A DNA stretch of 64,000 bases from Henckelia pumila (GCF_033568475.1 NW_027331831.1:11036001-11100000); one strand, 5' to 3'. Positions 32,101 through 46,483 are shown, counted from the first letter of the stretch. Numbers and translations: made by a program. Notes: a model not told the origin generated them from the sequence alone.

Positions 32101-32910
32101 GTCCTTCATCAACAACGTTCTCTTTCACTGTCGTTCCTAAACTCATATATATATATATATATATATACGTACATAAATATCAATAAACCATAATACAAAA
32201 AATAACAGAAAAATAATTTACATATAAATCACAAGCACACAAAATATAAATATGATCATCACATTTTCATTATCAAATGTAAAACCATTTAATTAAGTGA
32301 TAAAAATCTCTATTTTAATCATTGTTACCTTGATTTTAAAATCCACCTTATAATTATATAAGCATTTCGAATATTCAATTCAATCTAAATAAATAAATAT
32401 ACAAGTTTCATTTCAATATACCGATGTCGAAAGTTAACATTCAAAATTAGGTAACCGACGTAAAAAATTTAAAAATCTATCCGCCATAATTCTTCCAAAC
32501 AGGAAACAGGGGTGTGGTTTTTGCACTACAGAGAAATATTTTCTCCACTATAACATAATTTTTATATTTAATCAGGAAGAAAAAACACTCAATTTAATAT
32601 TAAAACAAATTAACTGTAAGCGGATGAACAAGAAAAAAACCATAGAATTTGAATTATCTGTAAGCGGATGAGCAAGAAAAAACCTAGAATTTAGGGATTA
32701 AGATTTAGCATACGAAAAAAAAATAAGTAAAATCAACAACAACCAATAATAACAAAATAGAATAGAAAAGAATTACTGAAATATATTCAAAAAAATATTA
32801 CGTTGTGAAGCTCTTTTCGATTTCAAATCTTGAGGAGCATTTCTCGACTTCTTCTGCTTTGTACTTTTTATGTTCTTCGACTTTTTAGGTTTAGGCGACT
32901 TTTTCATCAT
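29167..32910 (-). pseudogene. Ulp1-type (peptidase C48) cysteine protease gene of the Mutator-like element, inactivated
   Basis: A minus-strand multi-exon gene. Exon 1 (32802-32910) begins MMKKSPKPKKSKN and is Lys-rich, like a nuclear localisation signal. It joins in phase to 31469-32136, a DUF1985-like N-terminal domain (PFANWVDIPEL, FAPEEFSIILGLHH). Then come 31252-31395 (ERMPSLGVRRSLKMFPRLF), an acidic/basic linker around 30367-30990, and the protease core in exons at about 30000-30300, 29850-30010, 29520-29790 and 29167-29424. The core shows the catalytic His in DRWHWFLLVY, an Asp in the DPYA segment and the catalytic Cys in LECGVYALML. Ulp1 enzymes process SUMO or remove it from proteins; the role in these transposons is unknown. 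In-frame stops at 31544-31546 (TGA), 30910-30912 (TAG) and 29546-29548 (TAA) make it a pseudogene. It converges with the transposase gene. Confidence 0.8.
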
Positions 32911-33113
32911 CTTCCACGCCAAATTTGTTGATTAAATCTCGCATGTGCAGAAGAGGATGCGCATATGAGGGTTGGTGAAGAAGAAAGGGAGAAAGAGATC
33001 GATCAGAAGTTCAGAATGAAGGGAATAAGGAAGGAGAACATTTTTTTATTATTATTTAACATATATAAAATATATTTTTTTAAAAAAAGGTATATGGGTA
33101 ATTTTGGGTAAAA

Positions 33114-33228
33114 TGGGGAGCTGAAACTAAGAATTAACATGGGTCAGGTACTGAAAAAGTAAAATTACTGGCATGGGGACTGGAAAGCAAAAAACATTTG
33201 GGTTTGGGGATTTCTCCCTAATTTACCG
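33114..33228 (-). repeat. Right terminal inverted repeat of the Mutator-like element
   Basis: It ends ...ggggatttctccctaatttaccg and pairs with 17885-18000. The adjoining ttaaaacta is the right copy of the 9-bp target duplication. Confidence 0.8.
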
Positions 33229-33237
33229 TTAAAACTA

Positions 33238-34864
33238 ATTTCATTAGTTTTTTTTATTTATTTTGAAGAATGTTAATATACAAATATATTTATAACTATG
33301 ATAGATAATATTTTACTTTAAAAACAATTTAGTGAGTATTTATATCTCTTTTACAAGATGATATGATTAATTAGAAAATTAATCTTTCAGGAAAAAAAAA
33401 AAAAAGATATGAGATACAAAAATTTAGAACGTTAAAACAAAGTATAATTTGTTTTGAAATGTTTAAAATAAAATATAAATTAAGATGAAAATAGAATTGA
33501 AAATTAATGTTTATTTCGATATTTTTATATTAAGATATTTATATATTTAATTCTAATTTTTTGAGTAATTAATATTTTAGATAATTAATTAGAAATTACA
33601 ATTATTAATGAGTTATTAAATATAAAATTAATTAATTAAAGGGTACTAACGCGCTATCAGTTTATAAGACAACTATTAGAGATGGGCACGTTTGGGCGAA
33701 TGTGTCTTTATTTTACATATATTGTATTTAGTATTTTTATTTTATTTAAAATATTTATTGGACATTTGGATAAATATATATTATTTTAGAGTTATATTGT
33801 ATAATCTTGAGAAATCATTAAAAATTGATATAAGATTATACTATCAAAGTTGTCACCAATATCGATCTTTGGAATGATGTGTTTCAAGTGTCCAGATGTA
33901 ATTTTTTTTTGAAGAATGAGGGTCAAATGAAGAATTAAGAGTGATTGCAATGGTAGGTTTTAAACCAACGAAAAATTTGGGACGCGACAGCCTGCAGGTA
34001 CAGCTCCTAAGGCTGTAGTTGGCATCCAATTTTGGACGCCAGATACAGCCTCCTTTAATTATATATAAAAGAATTAAATTTTTTGTGTCTCCTAATACAT
34101 TCATGAATTTTTTAATAGTAATTAAATTTTCATTAAAAATTATTTAAAAAAATAAAAATATTAATAAATATTTAATTAATTTACTTTAAGTTAAGAAAAT
34201 TTTTATTAAAGATTAATTAATTATATAATTATATTAAAAATTAATTTATAAAATTACTTTACGTATTTAACATTATTTAAGTTAATAATTTTTATTATAT
34301 TATAAAAAGTAAAATTTAAATATAGATAATAAATAAGAATGAAATAATGTGTATAGAAATGACGAGTGAGACCCATAAAAAAGTTATTTTTTGGGTTTAA
34401 GATTGTGGATAAAAGTTATCAAAGTTTTGTGTTTTAAAATTTTGAAGTGACAATGATATGTCATAGTAGGTCTTGTGCTGAAGTTGGATGTACAAATTCA
34501 TGAATGAGGTTACCCTAAGGATATCATCCGATCATAGCCTAAAGGGAAAAAAAATAACTAGAGAATAACTTATTCTCAAAAAAAGGTGGTAATTGGCATA
34601 GGGTCAAATCATGTGCAAAAAAACAATGAAAATACTATAAATACTTGCATCATAACGAGTGCAATTACGACATCAGTCGGAGGGATGCTGTGAAAAGTTT
34701 TAAAAGGTCAATAACTTATTAGTATATTAAATTTTTATATGAGATTTTGTGACAATTAAGATTTTCACAAAAGAGTATGAATGTTGCTAGCATGTCATTT
34801 TGCCTAAAACCTTTTTAGGATATTCTTTCAATGAGTGAAAACGTGAAGTAACTAGTCATATACT
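33238..34864. other. AT-rich intergenic DNA, nothing recognised
   Basis: Very AT-rich with poly-T and TTAAT runs. A short mixed-composition block at 33945-34060 (gcgacagcctgcaggtacag ... acagcctccttt) could be a degenerate miniature element, but no inverted ends were identified. Confidence 0.5.
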
Positions 34865-35062
34865 CAAAGGCGAAGCTGTGTATAGTGCTACTAGGGCTTT
34901 AGCCCGTGCGACACAGATTTTTTTGGAAATTTTTTATATGTAAATTTTGAATAATTTTGGAATAATTTGATATTAGCTCGAGTAACTCAATTCAAAAAAT
35001 TAAAGTATTGGAGGGCTTCAAATTTTACCTCGGGTAGATTGATAATCTTGGCTCCGCCATTG
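34865..35062. mobile_element. 198-bp hAT-like miniature element, copy 1
   Basis: The ends CAAAGGCGAAGC (left) and CAATGGCGGAGC (right, reversed) are flanked by the perfect 8-bp duplication catatact (34857-34864, 35063-35070). The body shares ttagcccg, tttggaataatttgatatta and ctcgggtagattga with the copy at 46275-46475, so the two are one family. Confidence 0.9.
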
Positions 35063-35070
35063 CATATACT

Positions 35071-35499
35071 CGAATTTGTAAATTGTTTTTTGAGTCTTTT
35101 ATTGGATAAATATAAGATTTATTAGCCGATTGGCGATTATACTGAATTTTATTTATGTAAGCTTATGCTAAAAAACGAAATGATGTAGAGGCAAGTAAAA
35201 TTTACCATAGTTGGATATTAAATTTTCTAATTGATTTTGATAGGAGATGGAATTCTGGATAAAAATTTGCAGTTCTTCTGAGGTTGGAAGTAGACATGCG
35301 AGTCAGGTTTGCTTCGACATGCTAAAAACAGGGAATGAAACAACTCTACACTCAAAGGCCTTTGTATTTTGCTCATCTTATGACAAAAATCCGTAAAAAT
35401 ATTAATCAATCACAAAAACTTCTTGTTTATTGGCTAAAGTCAAGTTTATGAGAGTCAAGTATATGAGATGGATCTATACCATAATCCATCCAAATTATA
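35071..35499. other. AT-rich intergenic DNA
   Basis: No gene or repeat supported. Confidence 0.5.
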
Positions 35500-35830
35500 A
35501 AAAAACGAAATTTAAAAATTTCGATATATATCAATTATCGAAATATTATATAAAAATTTTAAAATATATAATATTTTTAATCAATAAATTTTTAAATTTT
35601 AAAAAATAATAAAATATATGATATTTTTTGGTATAAAACAATATATACCGATATTGTACCGAAATCTTGATATACCAAAAAATTTGGATATAATCGATAT
35701 GCTAATTATAGATATCGAAATGGGTATACCGAAATTTTCGGTAAAATATCGATATAAAAAAATTTTATACCGTAATTTTTGATACGGTATACAATATGCT
35801 ATATTTAAGAAAATGTAGTCAACAGTATAT
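35500..35830. repeat. AT-rich block of GGTATACC / CGATAT / GAAATTTCG palindromes
   Basis: It contains many small self-complementary words: tttcgatatatatcaatta, ataccgatattgtaccg, gatatcgaaatgggtatacc, gaaattttcggtaaaatatcg, taccgtaatttttgatacgg. Similar 'cggtatacc' blocks are common in plant intergenic DNA. The minus-strand ORF across it (SISIISISIIS) is low complexity and not a gene. Confidence 0.6.
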
Positions 35831-36379
35831 ATATTATATCTTGTTTTGACATCAAGGTATTGGCTATCAGGGAAAAAATCGCGGGACTTCGACAAGCTAG
35901 GAAATTTAATTTGAAATGTTAGAATGGATTTTTAAACAGGTAACTTCCTTCTCAATATTGGCCTTTTTCTCCGAACAGTAATTTAATTTAAAAAAACACG
36001 ACCGAATAAGCAGTCTTATCATTTTCATACTATTTTTTAAACAAAAACGTATGTTTAATTACTTTTATGTTATCAAATGCCTTCACGACAAAAGCTAAAA
36101 GCCTAAAAGTTAGTCTGATTGCAATTTGCAAACACAAGTAAATAAATTAAAATACACTATTTTTTGTATAAAAAAAGATTGAAAATTCAATATTAAAAAC
36201 GATAATAAAGTTTGCATATTCAGAAAATAGCAATGCTTGAAACTGTCTCTCAAACACAAATCTCATTGAAAACGGATGGTCCATTATAAAACATTATCAC
36301 TAATACAGGAGTAGCAAAAACCCACCTCAAAATGCTGCTTCCAAACATTGCCATGCATAACCAAATAGAAAAGTTTACC
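35831..36379. other. Intergenic DNA and 3' untranslated region of RPS9
   Basis: AT-rich to about 36230. The part next to 36380 is probably the RPS9 3' UTR (minus strand). No other feature. Confidence 0.5.
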
Positions 36380-38362
<1,983 letters not shown>

Positions 38363-38437
38363 ACTTCTCCGCCGTCACCGCCGCCTACGCGATTCTCAGT
38401 CCACCGATCTGCTGCTGTGGATCGCGATGGAATGGAA

Positions 38438-38536
38438 ACACTAGGGTTTGAAGTTGTCTTAAGGTTATATATCCCTTACTGGGCCAAAACCCTAGTGAGC
38501 CCTGTCAAAAGAGTTGGACTATTCCCTAGGCCCATT
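38438..38536 (-). promoter_or_regulatory. RPS9 core promoter with TATA, telo-boxes and site II motifs
   Basis: On the minus strand, gatatataac (38464-38473) is a TATA-like element. On either side lie telo-box sequences (actagggttt at 38440-38449; aaaaccctagtg at 38486-38497 as read on plus). GGGCC/TGGGCC site II-type motifs lie at about 38480 and 38529. Telo-box plus site II is the known signature of plant ribosomal protein promoters bound by Pur-alpha and TCP factors. The binding itself is inferred. Confidence 0.65.
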
Positions 38537-38708
38537 GAGAACCAATGCAAAAGGACCAAATAGCCCAATTTCATTTTTACTTTTTATTTTTAAAAAGTAA
38601 TCTAAAATACTACAAAAACCTAGAAATTTTATGATTAACTAACTAAATAACTACTTTATATTTCTAGTGGACAAGTTTATCAACAAAGAAAAATAATTAG
38701 AGAAACTT

Positions 38709-38897
38709 AGGTTGTATTTGGATCGGAAAATTAAGATTTGATTGAATATTTGGAATGACTTCATTTGAAATCTATACTCAAAAAATAATTATTTGAGATT
38801 TGAAATTTATTTTCAAACCAATTTATCTGAACACTAATTAATTTGTTATTATTGATTTGAAATCCTTAACTCCAAGCCATCAATCCAAATACAACCT
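38709..38897. mobile_element. 189-bp Harbinger/Tourist-like MITE
   Basis: Perfect terminal inverted repeats AGGTTGTATTTGGAT / ATCCAAATACAACCT are flanked by the 3-bp repeat ctt (38706-38708, 38898-38900). The interior also folds (atttgaaat/atttcaaat words). Length, TIR and 3-bp duplication suit the PIF/Harbinger type. Confidence 0.85.
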
Positions 38898-39696
38898 CTT
38901 AACTAAATAAATATCCCTCCAAATAAAAAATAATCCACCCTAATATGAATTACTTTTTTTTTTTTGAATGGTAATATGAATCAGTTTTTATCAAATCAGA
39001 TTTTAGGGTATGATTTGACAGCCCTAACTAAGAGACTTGTGCAAGTAAAATCGAATCATTTAGTGTTTGAATTAAATTATTTTGAGTAAGATTGCATTTG
39101 AATGGATGAACGATGATTTGATTTCAAATCCATATGCTATATATAATTGTAAAAACACATAATACTATAGATAAATAAACGATCACAAGCAAATATATAT
39201 ATATATATATATTGCTTGTTTGGCGAATCCATCATACCATTATGTTTTTTCTATTTTTTAAATGAAAGAAATAGTTGGTAATGCATGTTAAACATAATAA
39301 ATTACAACAAGTAAGAAGCACACACTTGAATACTATCAAATAATATAAATGGTAGATATCTTCTGAAACGGTTTCACGAAGAATTACCTGTAAAATAAGT
39401 CAACCGATTTATATATATACAACAATATTTTCGACATAAAAAAGGATTGGGTCTCACATATTTAATCCTGTCTTACAACAGTTTTTTAGTATAAATTTAA
39501 ATGTGTTTTTTTAACCAAAAAAGAATAAAAAGCTAGAAAAACAAGAAGTTGTCGTAATATAAAAGAATAGGAACTACGCCTAACTTAACATGTATGCCCA
39601 AGTCCCAACTAACACTTCAACAAACCGATGAGAAAAGAATTCCAGCCGCTTCAGCTATTTAAAAAATAATAAAAAACAAAAAGCTGGTTGATCAAG
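38898..39696. other. Intergenic DNA between RPS9 promoter and PRAF 3' end
   Basis: AT-rich, with a TA microsatellite at 39196-39212 and a degenerate relative of the GTGAGACGGTCTCAC-type repeat near 39355-39475. The part next to 39697 is probably the PRAF 3' UTR. Confidence 0.5.
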
Positions 39697-42600
39697 TTAC
39701 TGCACAGATTGTATATTATGTCGTCGGCATACCCTTGTTTCATTTTCGGCCCACCATTTCTCCGCCTGCTGCTCGGTGAAACGTTTCCGGCTGTACGAGG
39801 ACACGGAAAACTCTACGTTTATAAACATTATTCGAAAAATGGCACAAGAAAATATGAAAAATAACTACCTGAAACGAACTCGTCTCAACTCGTTGACACC
39901 GTCTGGTAATGAAATGAGAGTGATGTATACTCCAGGCTCGTCTTGTATAATATGTTCCGATTTATATAATTGAGATGACTTAGTTCCGTTAGATATAGGT
40001 GCGGGAGTTGGATTGTCTCCACACTCGCTCTTGGGAGAGGTGATGCTTGTCACGCTGCTTCCGTTTGAGGGGCGATTAGTTTCGCCCGTTATTTGGTCAT
40101 TTGTATCCAGGTTTCTACACGCAATTTGTTGTTCCCTTTCAGCCATTTCCTTTAACTGCACGGAATTTGGAACTTTAATGGACTAGACAAAGGGATGGAA
40201 ACATATAGATACTCTTCCTCTAAGAAAGCTCAACACGACGGAAAATCAAAAGGGAGGAGAATTTGATCTTCCAAATCATGAATGAAGAAACTTGCCATAG
40301 AAAATAGTTCACTTCCGCTCAAGAAAATGAAATTTTGTCGTTTGGAGCCACATGCATTAAAGGGAAAACAACTTTAACAGTTTTCTTAAAATGTATTTGT
40401 TGAGTGTATCCACGACTTGGAACGCATTAAGAGTTTAAATAACAGCAAGAATTAACCTGTGAATTCAAAGATTTGATCAATTCATCTGCTGCTTTGTTTT
40501 TACAAACTTCATCTTCCACCCTTAAGGCCATCTCACTCAGCTTCTTCGATTTTCCGTGAAGTTCAGCTTCGAGAAGTTGTGTTTTGCAGCTGAGTTCTTC
40601 TACCTACGTATTGAACCAAATTTACAAAGAAAAATGACTATTGTTTGTAGAAGTTAAATTTTGCTTCCAGATATGGTATCTAATTCAAACTTGATTAATG
40701 TTTATTTAGCATGCATACAAATTATGGAAATGAAATTTCATATTCCAGAGTGGACAAAAGGACCGGAAAATCGCAAATATTAAGGTCGGATAGGAATAGA
40801 GGGAAAAGATGCACAATGGTAGTCTACAATTAATCAACATCATTTGTTTAACAGTAGGTGAATAAAATCATTCATACCTGTGCTCTTAAACTTTTGACAT
40901 CCTGGCTTAAACTATCACTGTGACTCTTCATGTCATCTGAAGTTGCCTCTGAAGTACGAAACGACAAAGATGGTGATGGTGTTGCGAATTTCAGAGTATT
41001 TGACATCCTGGGTACAGGTGATGGTGACCGAGAAACGATTCTGGAACTTGGAACAGAGAAAGAGACGAAGTTCTTGGAAGTTTCAAATGGACTCCTTGGC
41101 GATTTTGAAGAAGTGCTCAGCCTCTGAATATTTCCATTTTGGAATAGGAATACATTATTCTCATTCGATTCTAATGTCGTATGGACTGTGGAACTTCTAT
41201 CGGACTTGAATGAGTCAACAGATGAGAGTCTAGCAGTAACTCCTGATAAACGAGAACCTCCAGTTTCTTTTGCTACAGATTCACCAGGCTTATCTATATT
41301 AGCTCCAGTTTTAACTTTAGGTATTCGAGGGGTGGGTCCGGGATCCATTTCTTTTTGTAACTTGACAAAGCAATCATCGCAAACACGATATGGTTTGTTC
41401 ACACTAGGGGCTAAGGAGGCTTTAAGAGACCTCCTGGTACTGCATACTTTGCAAAACACTAGCCCACAGTTATAACAATTGTGACGTTTTCGCATGAAAT
41501 TGAAAGGATTATGACAGCCAGAGCACACCGAATTATCTGTACTAGATATGCACTTGTGCAGACAAATAGCAGCAGTAAAATTCGAACCACATGCTATACT
41601 TTTTACTTGTTTATCTTTCAAAAACTCGATTAGAGTTGGTGTACTCCGGTCGTCGGTATCACCATGGCCTAGTTGCCCATTTGTACCCTTCCCCCATGTA
41701 TAAACTTCCTGTTTTGAAGTCAAAATGGCAACATGATATGAACCACAAGCAATCTCTTCCACACAACTGTCACCAATATCACCTTCTATACAAGAAGGAG
41801 TCTTTCCATCAAATAATGGACTTCCTAGCTGTCCATTAGCAACGCTTCCCATAGTGTACACTTTTCCCGAAGTAGTCAGAGCAACTGTAAGGTTGTTTCC
41901 ACAGGCCACTCGAGAAAAATCTACTTCGGCTAATGAAGAAATGCATTCAGGTACTAGTCTTGAGTCATTGTCATCATGCCCGAGTCGTCCTTTATCCCCG
42001 TCACCCCAAGTGAACAGCTTACCAGATAGTGACAGGTCCGAATTTCCGGTGTTAGGAGATCTAGGAGTTACTTCAACAATTGCCGCAGTGTGCCATACAC
42101 CACAAGCAACTCCTACATTTCGCATTCCCTTTAAAGCTTCTACTTCTCGTGGAACACTTGTGCCACGTCGATCTCCATGCCCTAGTGCACCAAAAGTTCC
42201 ATCTCCATAGGTAAACAAGTGTCCAGAAGACATCAACAAAGCTGTATGCCATGGCCCACAAGAGACAAACGATACTCTTAAGCCATCTATAGGACCACTA
42301 ACCCTTTTTGGAATCCAGTGACTCGTATCACTTCCATGCTCAAGCAAACCATCATGGCGGAAACCATCACCCCAAGTATAAAGATCACCCGAGAGTGTGA
42401 CAGCGCAAGTATGATACTCACCACATGCTACTGATTCAATTCTCTCGCCAATAAGATTTTCTATGAGCTTCGGTTGGGATATATCCTTTTCTACTCCATG
42501 CCCAAGCCTACCTCCATCCTCTTCACCCCAACTGAATAATTCTCCATGCTTCGTAACCAAAACAGCGTGTCTCTTTCCACAAGAAATACTATACACATCA

Positions 42601-44427
42601 AGTACCGTTGTTGATTGCAATGCCTTAGGCAAGAGAGCATCAATCTTAATGCTAAATGACCTATCAACTTTTTCGAGACCATCCCCCAACACTCCGGCAC
42701 CTGTGCCTTCTCCCCAAATGAAAACATCACCTATGCTATCAAAATCCTCATTACATGAACCTTGGCTTACAGAACTTACAGCACTCGAAAGGCTCACCCT
42801 AACTGTATCAGCTCCAGATGATCTGGCATTTGAGGTATCCACAGCCACTGCTGACTGTAAAGTGGGAGATTGTGTAACAGACTCAGCCAACTGAAATTTC
42901 TTGGCAGCTGCGGTGTATGAAACAATATCAGCAAATGCCTTTCCCAACCTACCTTGAGAAACATTTTCCGTAGGTTGGGCATCACTCTGATCCTACAAAA
43001 CTTAAAAATAAGAGAAATAAATAGACGTATTTTTTTTATAAAAACACTTCTTTTAAAACACGAGACACTGCAACTCACAAATGGTGAACTAGATGGGAAA
43101 ACTTTCTGGCCACGTGGACTATCTGAAGATGCAATCTCACTCTTTGGCTCACTTCGTAATTTTCTGTTACTACCACGTGCTATTAGAGCTTTTAATCCAA
43201 GAAACCAAACTTCTGCTTCTTCCTTATCTTTACATATCTGTCAAGTTTTAGTAAGAATATGTTAAGAATCTAGTTTCAAATATATCTTGATAAGATAGGT
43301 CTAAAATTTTGGTGATCAATTTGGTGAAATGAAGAATAGATATATAACAAGAGATCAATCACAAGCTCACCAAATCCAATGATCTCTCATTATATATGAG
43401 AGAAAATGACTGGTACTCTTTCTCAGGACGAGGATATCGCTGAAAAATAGCCTGTCAAGCAAAAAATGTGACTATATGAGTCAAAAAATTTGAATTGTTA
43501 CCTTGATAATGTTCCAATAAGTTTCTCGGGCGGCAGATAATCTCTTGAAAATTCTAATAATTTGGTTTGTAAAGCTTTGCATCTTTAGGAGTGTTCAAAT
43601 ATTGCATCAAATTCAGATTATGCAAGCTTTCCGCCAAGAAAAATATAATATAGTAGTACTTACTGTTCTTTGCCCAGGAATTATCCTCGAAACCTGAGAG
43701 AACTCAAGTGCTTTCTCATCTTTTCCATAATACCACAACAACTTTGACTCATCCTGAAATTTAGACAAACAATTCAAATGACATGAAACATGACAAAAAA
43801 ATACCCATAAATCTTAGAAAGCATTAAAAAAAAGTTCAAAAACATATTAAGAGTGTATTATGACATATGAAGAGTTTAAATTTGGTGGTTAAACTGAAGG
43901 TTGGTTAATGTCAAGTTCTAAAAATACTTTTGAGTAAAAGCATTCAATCTAGGCAGAAAAAACAAACTTCCCAATGCACCAAAAAAAAAACGAAAAACAA
44001 AACAAAATAAACAAAGTTCATTCAACGTTAGCTATTCCTAGAGTCTCAAGGAAATTAACCAAGCCGAATCCGATGGAAGACACCTAATATTACAAGTTTA
44101 GATTGACGACGTCTATATAAACTTCTACGAGAACTTACTGTAGAAAGTCGAAATGGGCAAAATTTTGGTTTTCCCCTCCGTCCATACTTCAACAAGTGTG
44201 CTCCCTTCTTAAGAGCTGTAATGGCCTAAAGAAAAAGACTCGTCAATCCAATGCCATAAGCTTCACATTTTCTCAAGGTTCTCATAAAAGAAGTCATAAC
44301 TTGATGCATCACTATCTCTACCAAAACATGAAATATATTATGGTAGCTAATAAACAACAGGGAACGAGTTCATAAGCACCTGATCAACGTCTCTTTCCGC
44401 GAGACTAGGCCTCTGTAAATCAGCCAT
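39697..44427 (-). CDS. PRAF: PH, RCC1 and FYVE domain protein with C-terminal BRX domain (PRAF family)
   Basis: Nine coding exons on minus: 44380-44427, 44139-44225, 43664-43753, 43371-43451, 43079-43237, 40878-42992, 40457-40603, 39869-40155 and 39697-39790. All junctions are GT/AG and phase-consistent; 3108 nt, 1035 residues. A PH domain spans about 15-135 (LKKGAHLLKYGRRGKPKF ... WFLGLKALIARG). Seven RCC1 repeats span about 245-630, with the repeated CG..HT and WG.G..G.LGHG pattern. The FYVE finger spans about 635-700 (CSGCHNPF, plant-type RKRHNCYNC, CDDC). A coiled coil follows at 860-915 (VEELSCKTQLLEAELHGK) and a BRX domain at about 975-1020 (EPGVYITLISLPDGV, FTEQQAEKWWAEN). PH and FYVE bind phosphoinositides, RCC1 can act on small GTPases, and BRX mediates protein contacts; family members act at the plasma membrane and endosomes. 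The reading frame is intact and the length normal. Confidence 0.95.
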
Positions 44428-46274
44428 TCACGTTGCAAAATAACCAAGTGAAACAATCCAAGCATTAAACCAAAACCCATCCGAATTATCGAAAAATAAT
44501 GCTTTCTCCCACCTATTCTGCCCCATGATACAAATCCCCTAAACTCCAAGATACAAGATTTGGTTTCCTCATCTACCACATTTCGAAATTTCAATCAACA
44601 GGTCCTTTAAAAGCAAAATTCGTATCCATACAAAATTCTAATTGCCGAACGCAAGAAATTTAATTCAAACAGCTGTAGCCACCTGCGGAAAATGGATCTC
44701 CTACCCCCAAAAAATAAATCTCTCTTCAAAAATTCATGCGCATGCATGCATAAGCGAAGGGGACAAGAGCTGGTGGAATCTTCCAGAGAATGTCCTTACA
44801 CCTAAAGGGTTTACTGCATTTAAGATGCCTTGGTCAAAAATCTAATCTTTAAACCACCAAATGAAGAACAATTATGGGTTTTCTGGGTACACAATCTAAT
44901 CTTTGAGCTACCAAATATGGGAAATGAATTCCAGACCAGATTCTTGAATCTTGAAATCAATTAAATTCTGAATTGTGAAGGAATTATGGGATTCTGGGGA
45001 GGGTTGATTATCGGGGTAAGATCCCTCAGACGTGCAAACCTTCTTGATTTCTTTGCTTCCCCTCTCTCTCCAGTTCTATTTCTCATCAACCCTTTAATTC
45101 CGGGAGAATGCCATGTTGTTATAATAATATTATTATATTATTAAATTGGTAAATTTTTTGTTTCGATTTAACGACTTAGATCCGAATCTTTCTATCAATT
45201 GACAAATAAAAGACACACAGACACGTATGTCGATAATTTTGAAAATTTACAACTTCTTACATTTTGCCATACGAAACTCTGTTCTTGGTTTGTTGTACAC
45301 AACGTGTAGAAAATGTTACATGAACATTTAAACTGACCATGAAAAATTAGTACCGATAGATATATATATATATAAATATATCGAGTATAACACTTTCGTT
45401 GTAACATAAAATAAGCATCGAATCGATCCAATCGTCTATCCATTGTACGAAAGTGTCGATGTTACCCCATTGGGATAGTGCCCAATGAGATATCCAACGG
45501 TTCATATTTTATGCAAGTGAGATGTTCACATGAACATCTAACTTGCAAAAAAAAAAAAAAACCGAACCATTACATCAGACATGTCAACATCAACACTTCC
45601 TCATTGTATTATTGACGCATATCATTGGCGCGGGACTATACTAATACAATTATCATGGTTATATAATCCACCAGTCGGACGGAGCCAGGCCCAGCCCCAG
45701 GTATTTTCGAATCCTGATTCCGCCCCTGAGATCAACTATGTCCATATTTACTTAAAAAATAGTACTTTTGTCATAAGATAGGAGATCTGTATCATGAAAC
45801 TGATGAGACGATCATCTCACAAAAGTTATTGTGATAAAATAATTGGTATGATATCTTCTTATTCTAGTTTTAAATAATGGGACGTTGTACCTAGTTCGAT
45901 TTCAAATTAGTTTGAATACAATGCAGTGCTTTTAACTAGATACCTTAAAAAATCCATACAATTAGATAATTAAAATTTACAATATTCCATGCATGTAAAT
46001 GAATGACATATACCTTCTGATTTGGAGTAAATCTTTAATTTATATTTCATATATTTCATATATGTATGTGTCTGCGATGAGACCAGGATTGAACTTAAGC
46101 GCTCCTTCGCAAGGTAACTGAGACAATTTCATTCCTATATATATGTTTCTCTATGTGAACTTTTTTATTCTTCATGTTATAAAAACGAGTTTCATTTTAC
46201 TCATACAACTCTTAATTTTTAGTAATTTTAGTCTTTTGTCATAAAAAGTACTAATGTTCTACTATGCATGTGAG
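44428..46274. other. 5' region of PRAF and intergenic DNA
   Basis: 44428 to about 45080 (ending ccctctctctccagttctat) probably holds the PRAF 5' leader and promoter on minus; a possible donor agaag|gtttgc at about 45045 suggests a leader intron, unproven. Beyond that lies AT-rich DNA with a TA run at 45360-45378. There is a degenerate hAT-like end at 45668-45700 (agtcggacggagccag) with a partner near 45713-45730 (ctgattccgcccctg). A weak GTGAGACGGTCTCAC-type relative lies at 45725-45825. Confidence 0.4.
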
Positions 46275-46475
46275 CAGTGGTAGAGCCACACTTATCTTTA
46301 CCCGGACTTTAGCCCGAGTGGGATTTTTTTTTTCTTAAATTTTATATATATTAAATTAAAAAAAATTTGGAATAATTTGATATTATAAGCCCGGGTAATT
46401 AAATTTAGAATATTGAATGATTCAAGAGCTAAAAATTCTAGCCCGAATAGATTGAAATTCCTGACTTCGTCATTG
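46275..46475. mobile_element. 201-bp hAT-like miniature element, copy 2
   Basis: The ends CAGTGGTAGAGC (left) and CAATGACGAAGTC (right, reversed) are flanked by the perfect 8-bp duplication catgtgag (46267-46274, 46476-46483). The body matches the element at 34865-35062 (tttagcccg, tttggaataatttgatatta). Confidence 0.9.
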
Positions 46476-46483
46476 CATGTGAG

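Larger units (their letters stand above)
17885..33228. mobile_element. 15.3-kb Mutator-like element (Kaonashi type: transposase plus Ulp1 protease)
   Basis: The termini are inverted repeats of about 115 bp. They begin GGGTAAAT (left) and CGGTAAAT (right, reversed) and share aaatccccaaa, cagtcccc and agctcccca blocks at matching distances. The flanks carry a 9-bp duplication with one mismatch, ttaaaatta (17876-17884) and ttaaaacta (33229-33237), the size expected for Mutator superfamily insertion. Inside are a MURA-type transposase gene (+), a 310-bp satellite, a plant-transposon-protein ORF (+) and a Ulp1-like cysteine protease gene (-), converging toward the middle. Elements pairing MURA with Ulp1 are known as KI-MULEs. 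Both genes carry inactivating mutations, so this copy is probably immobile unless helped in trans. Confidence 0.88.

Noticed and set aside
35599-35895. 98-codon minus-strand ORF with SISIISISIIS
   Set aside because: Entirely explained by the AT-rich palindrome block.
42463-42894. 143-codon ORF and others on the plus strand within PRAF exon 6
   Set aside because: Antisense shadows of the RCC1/FYVE coding exon.
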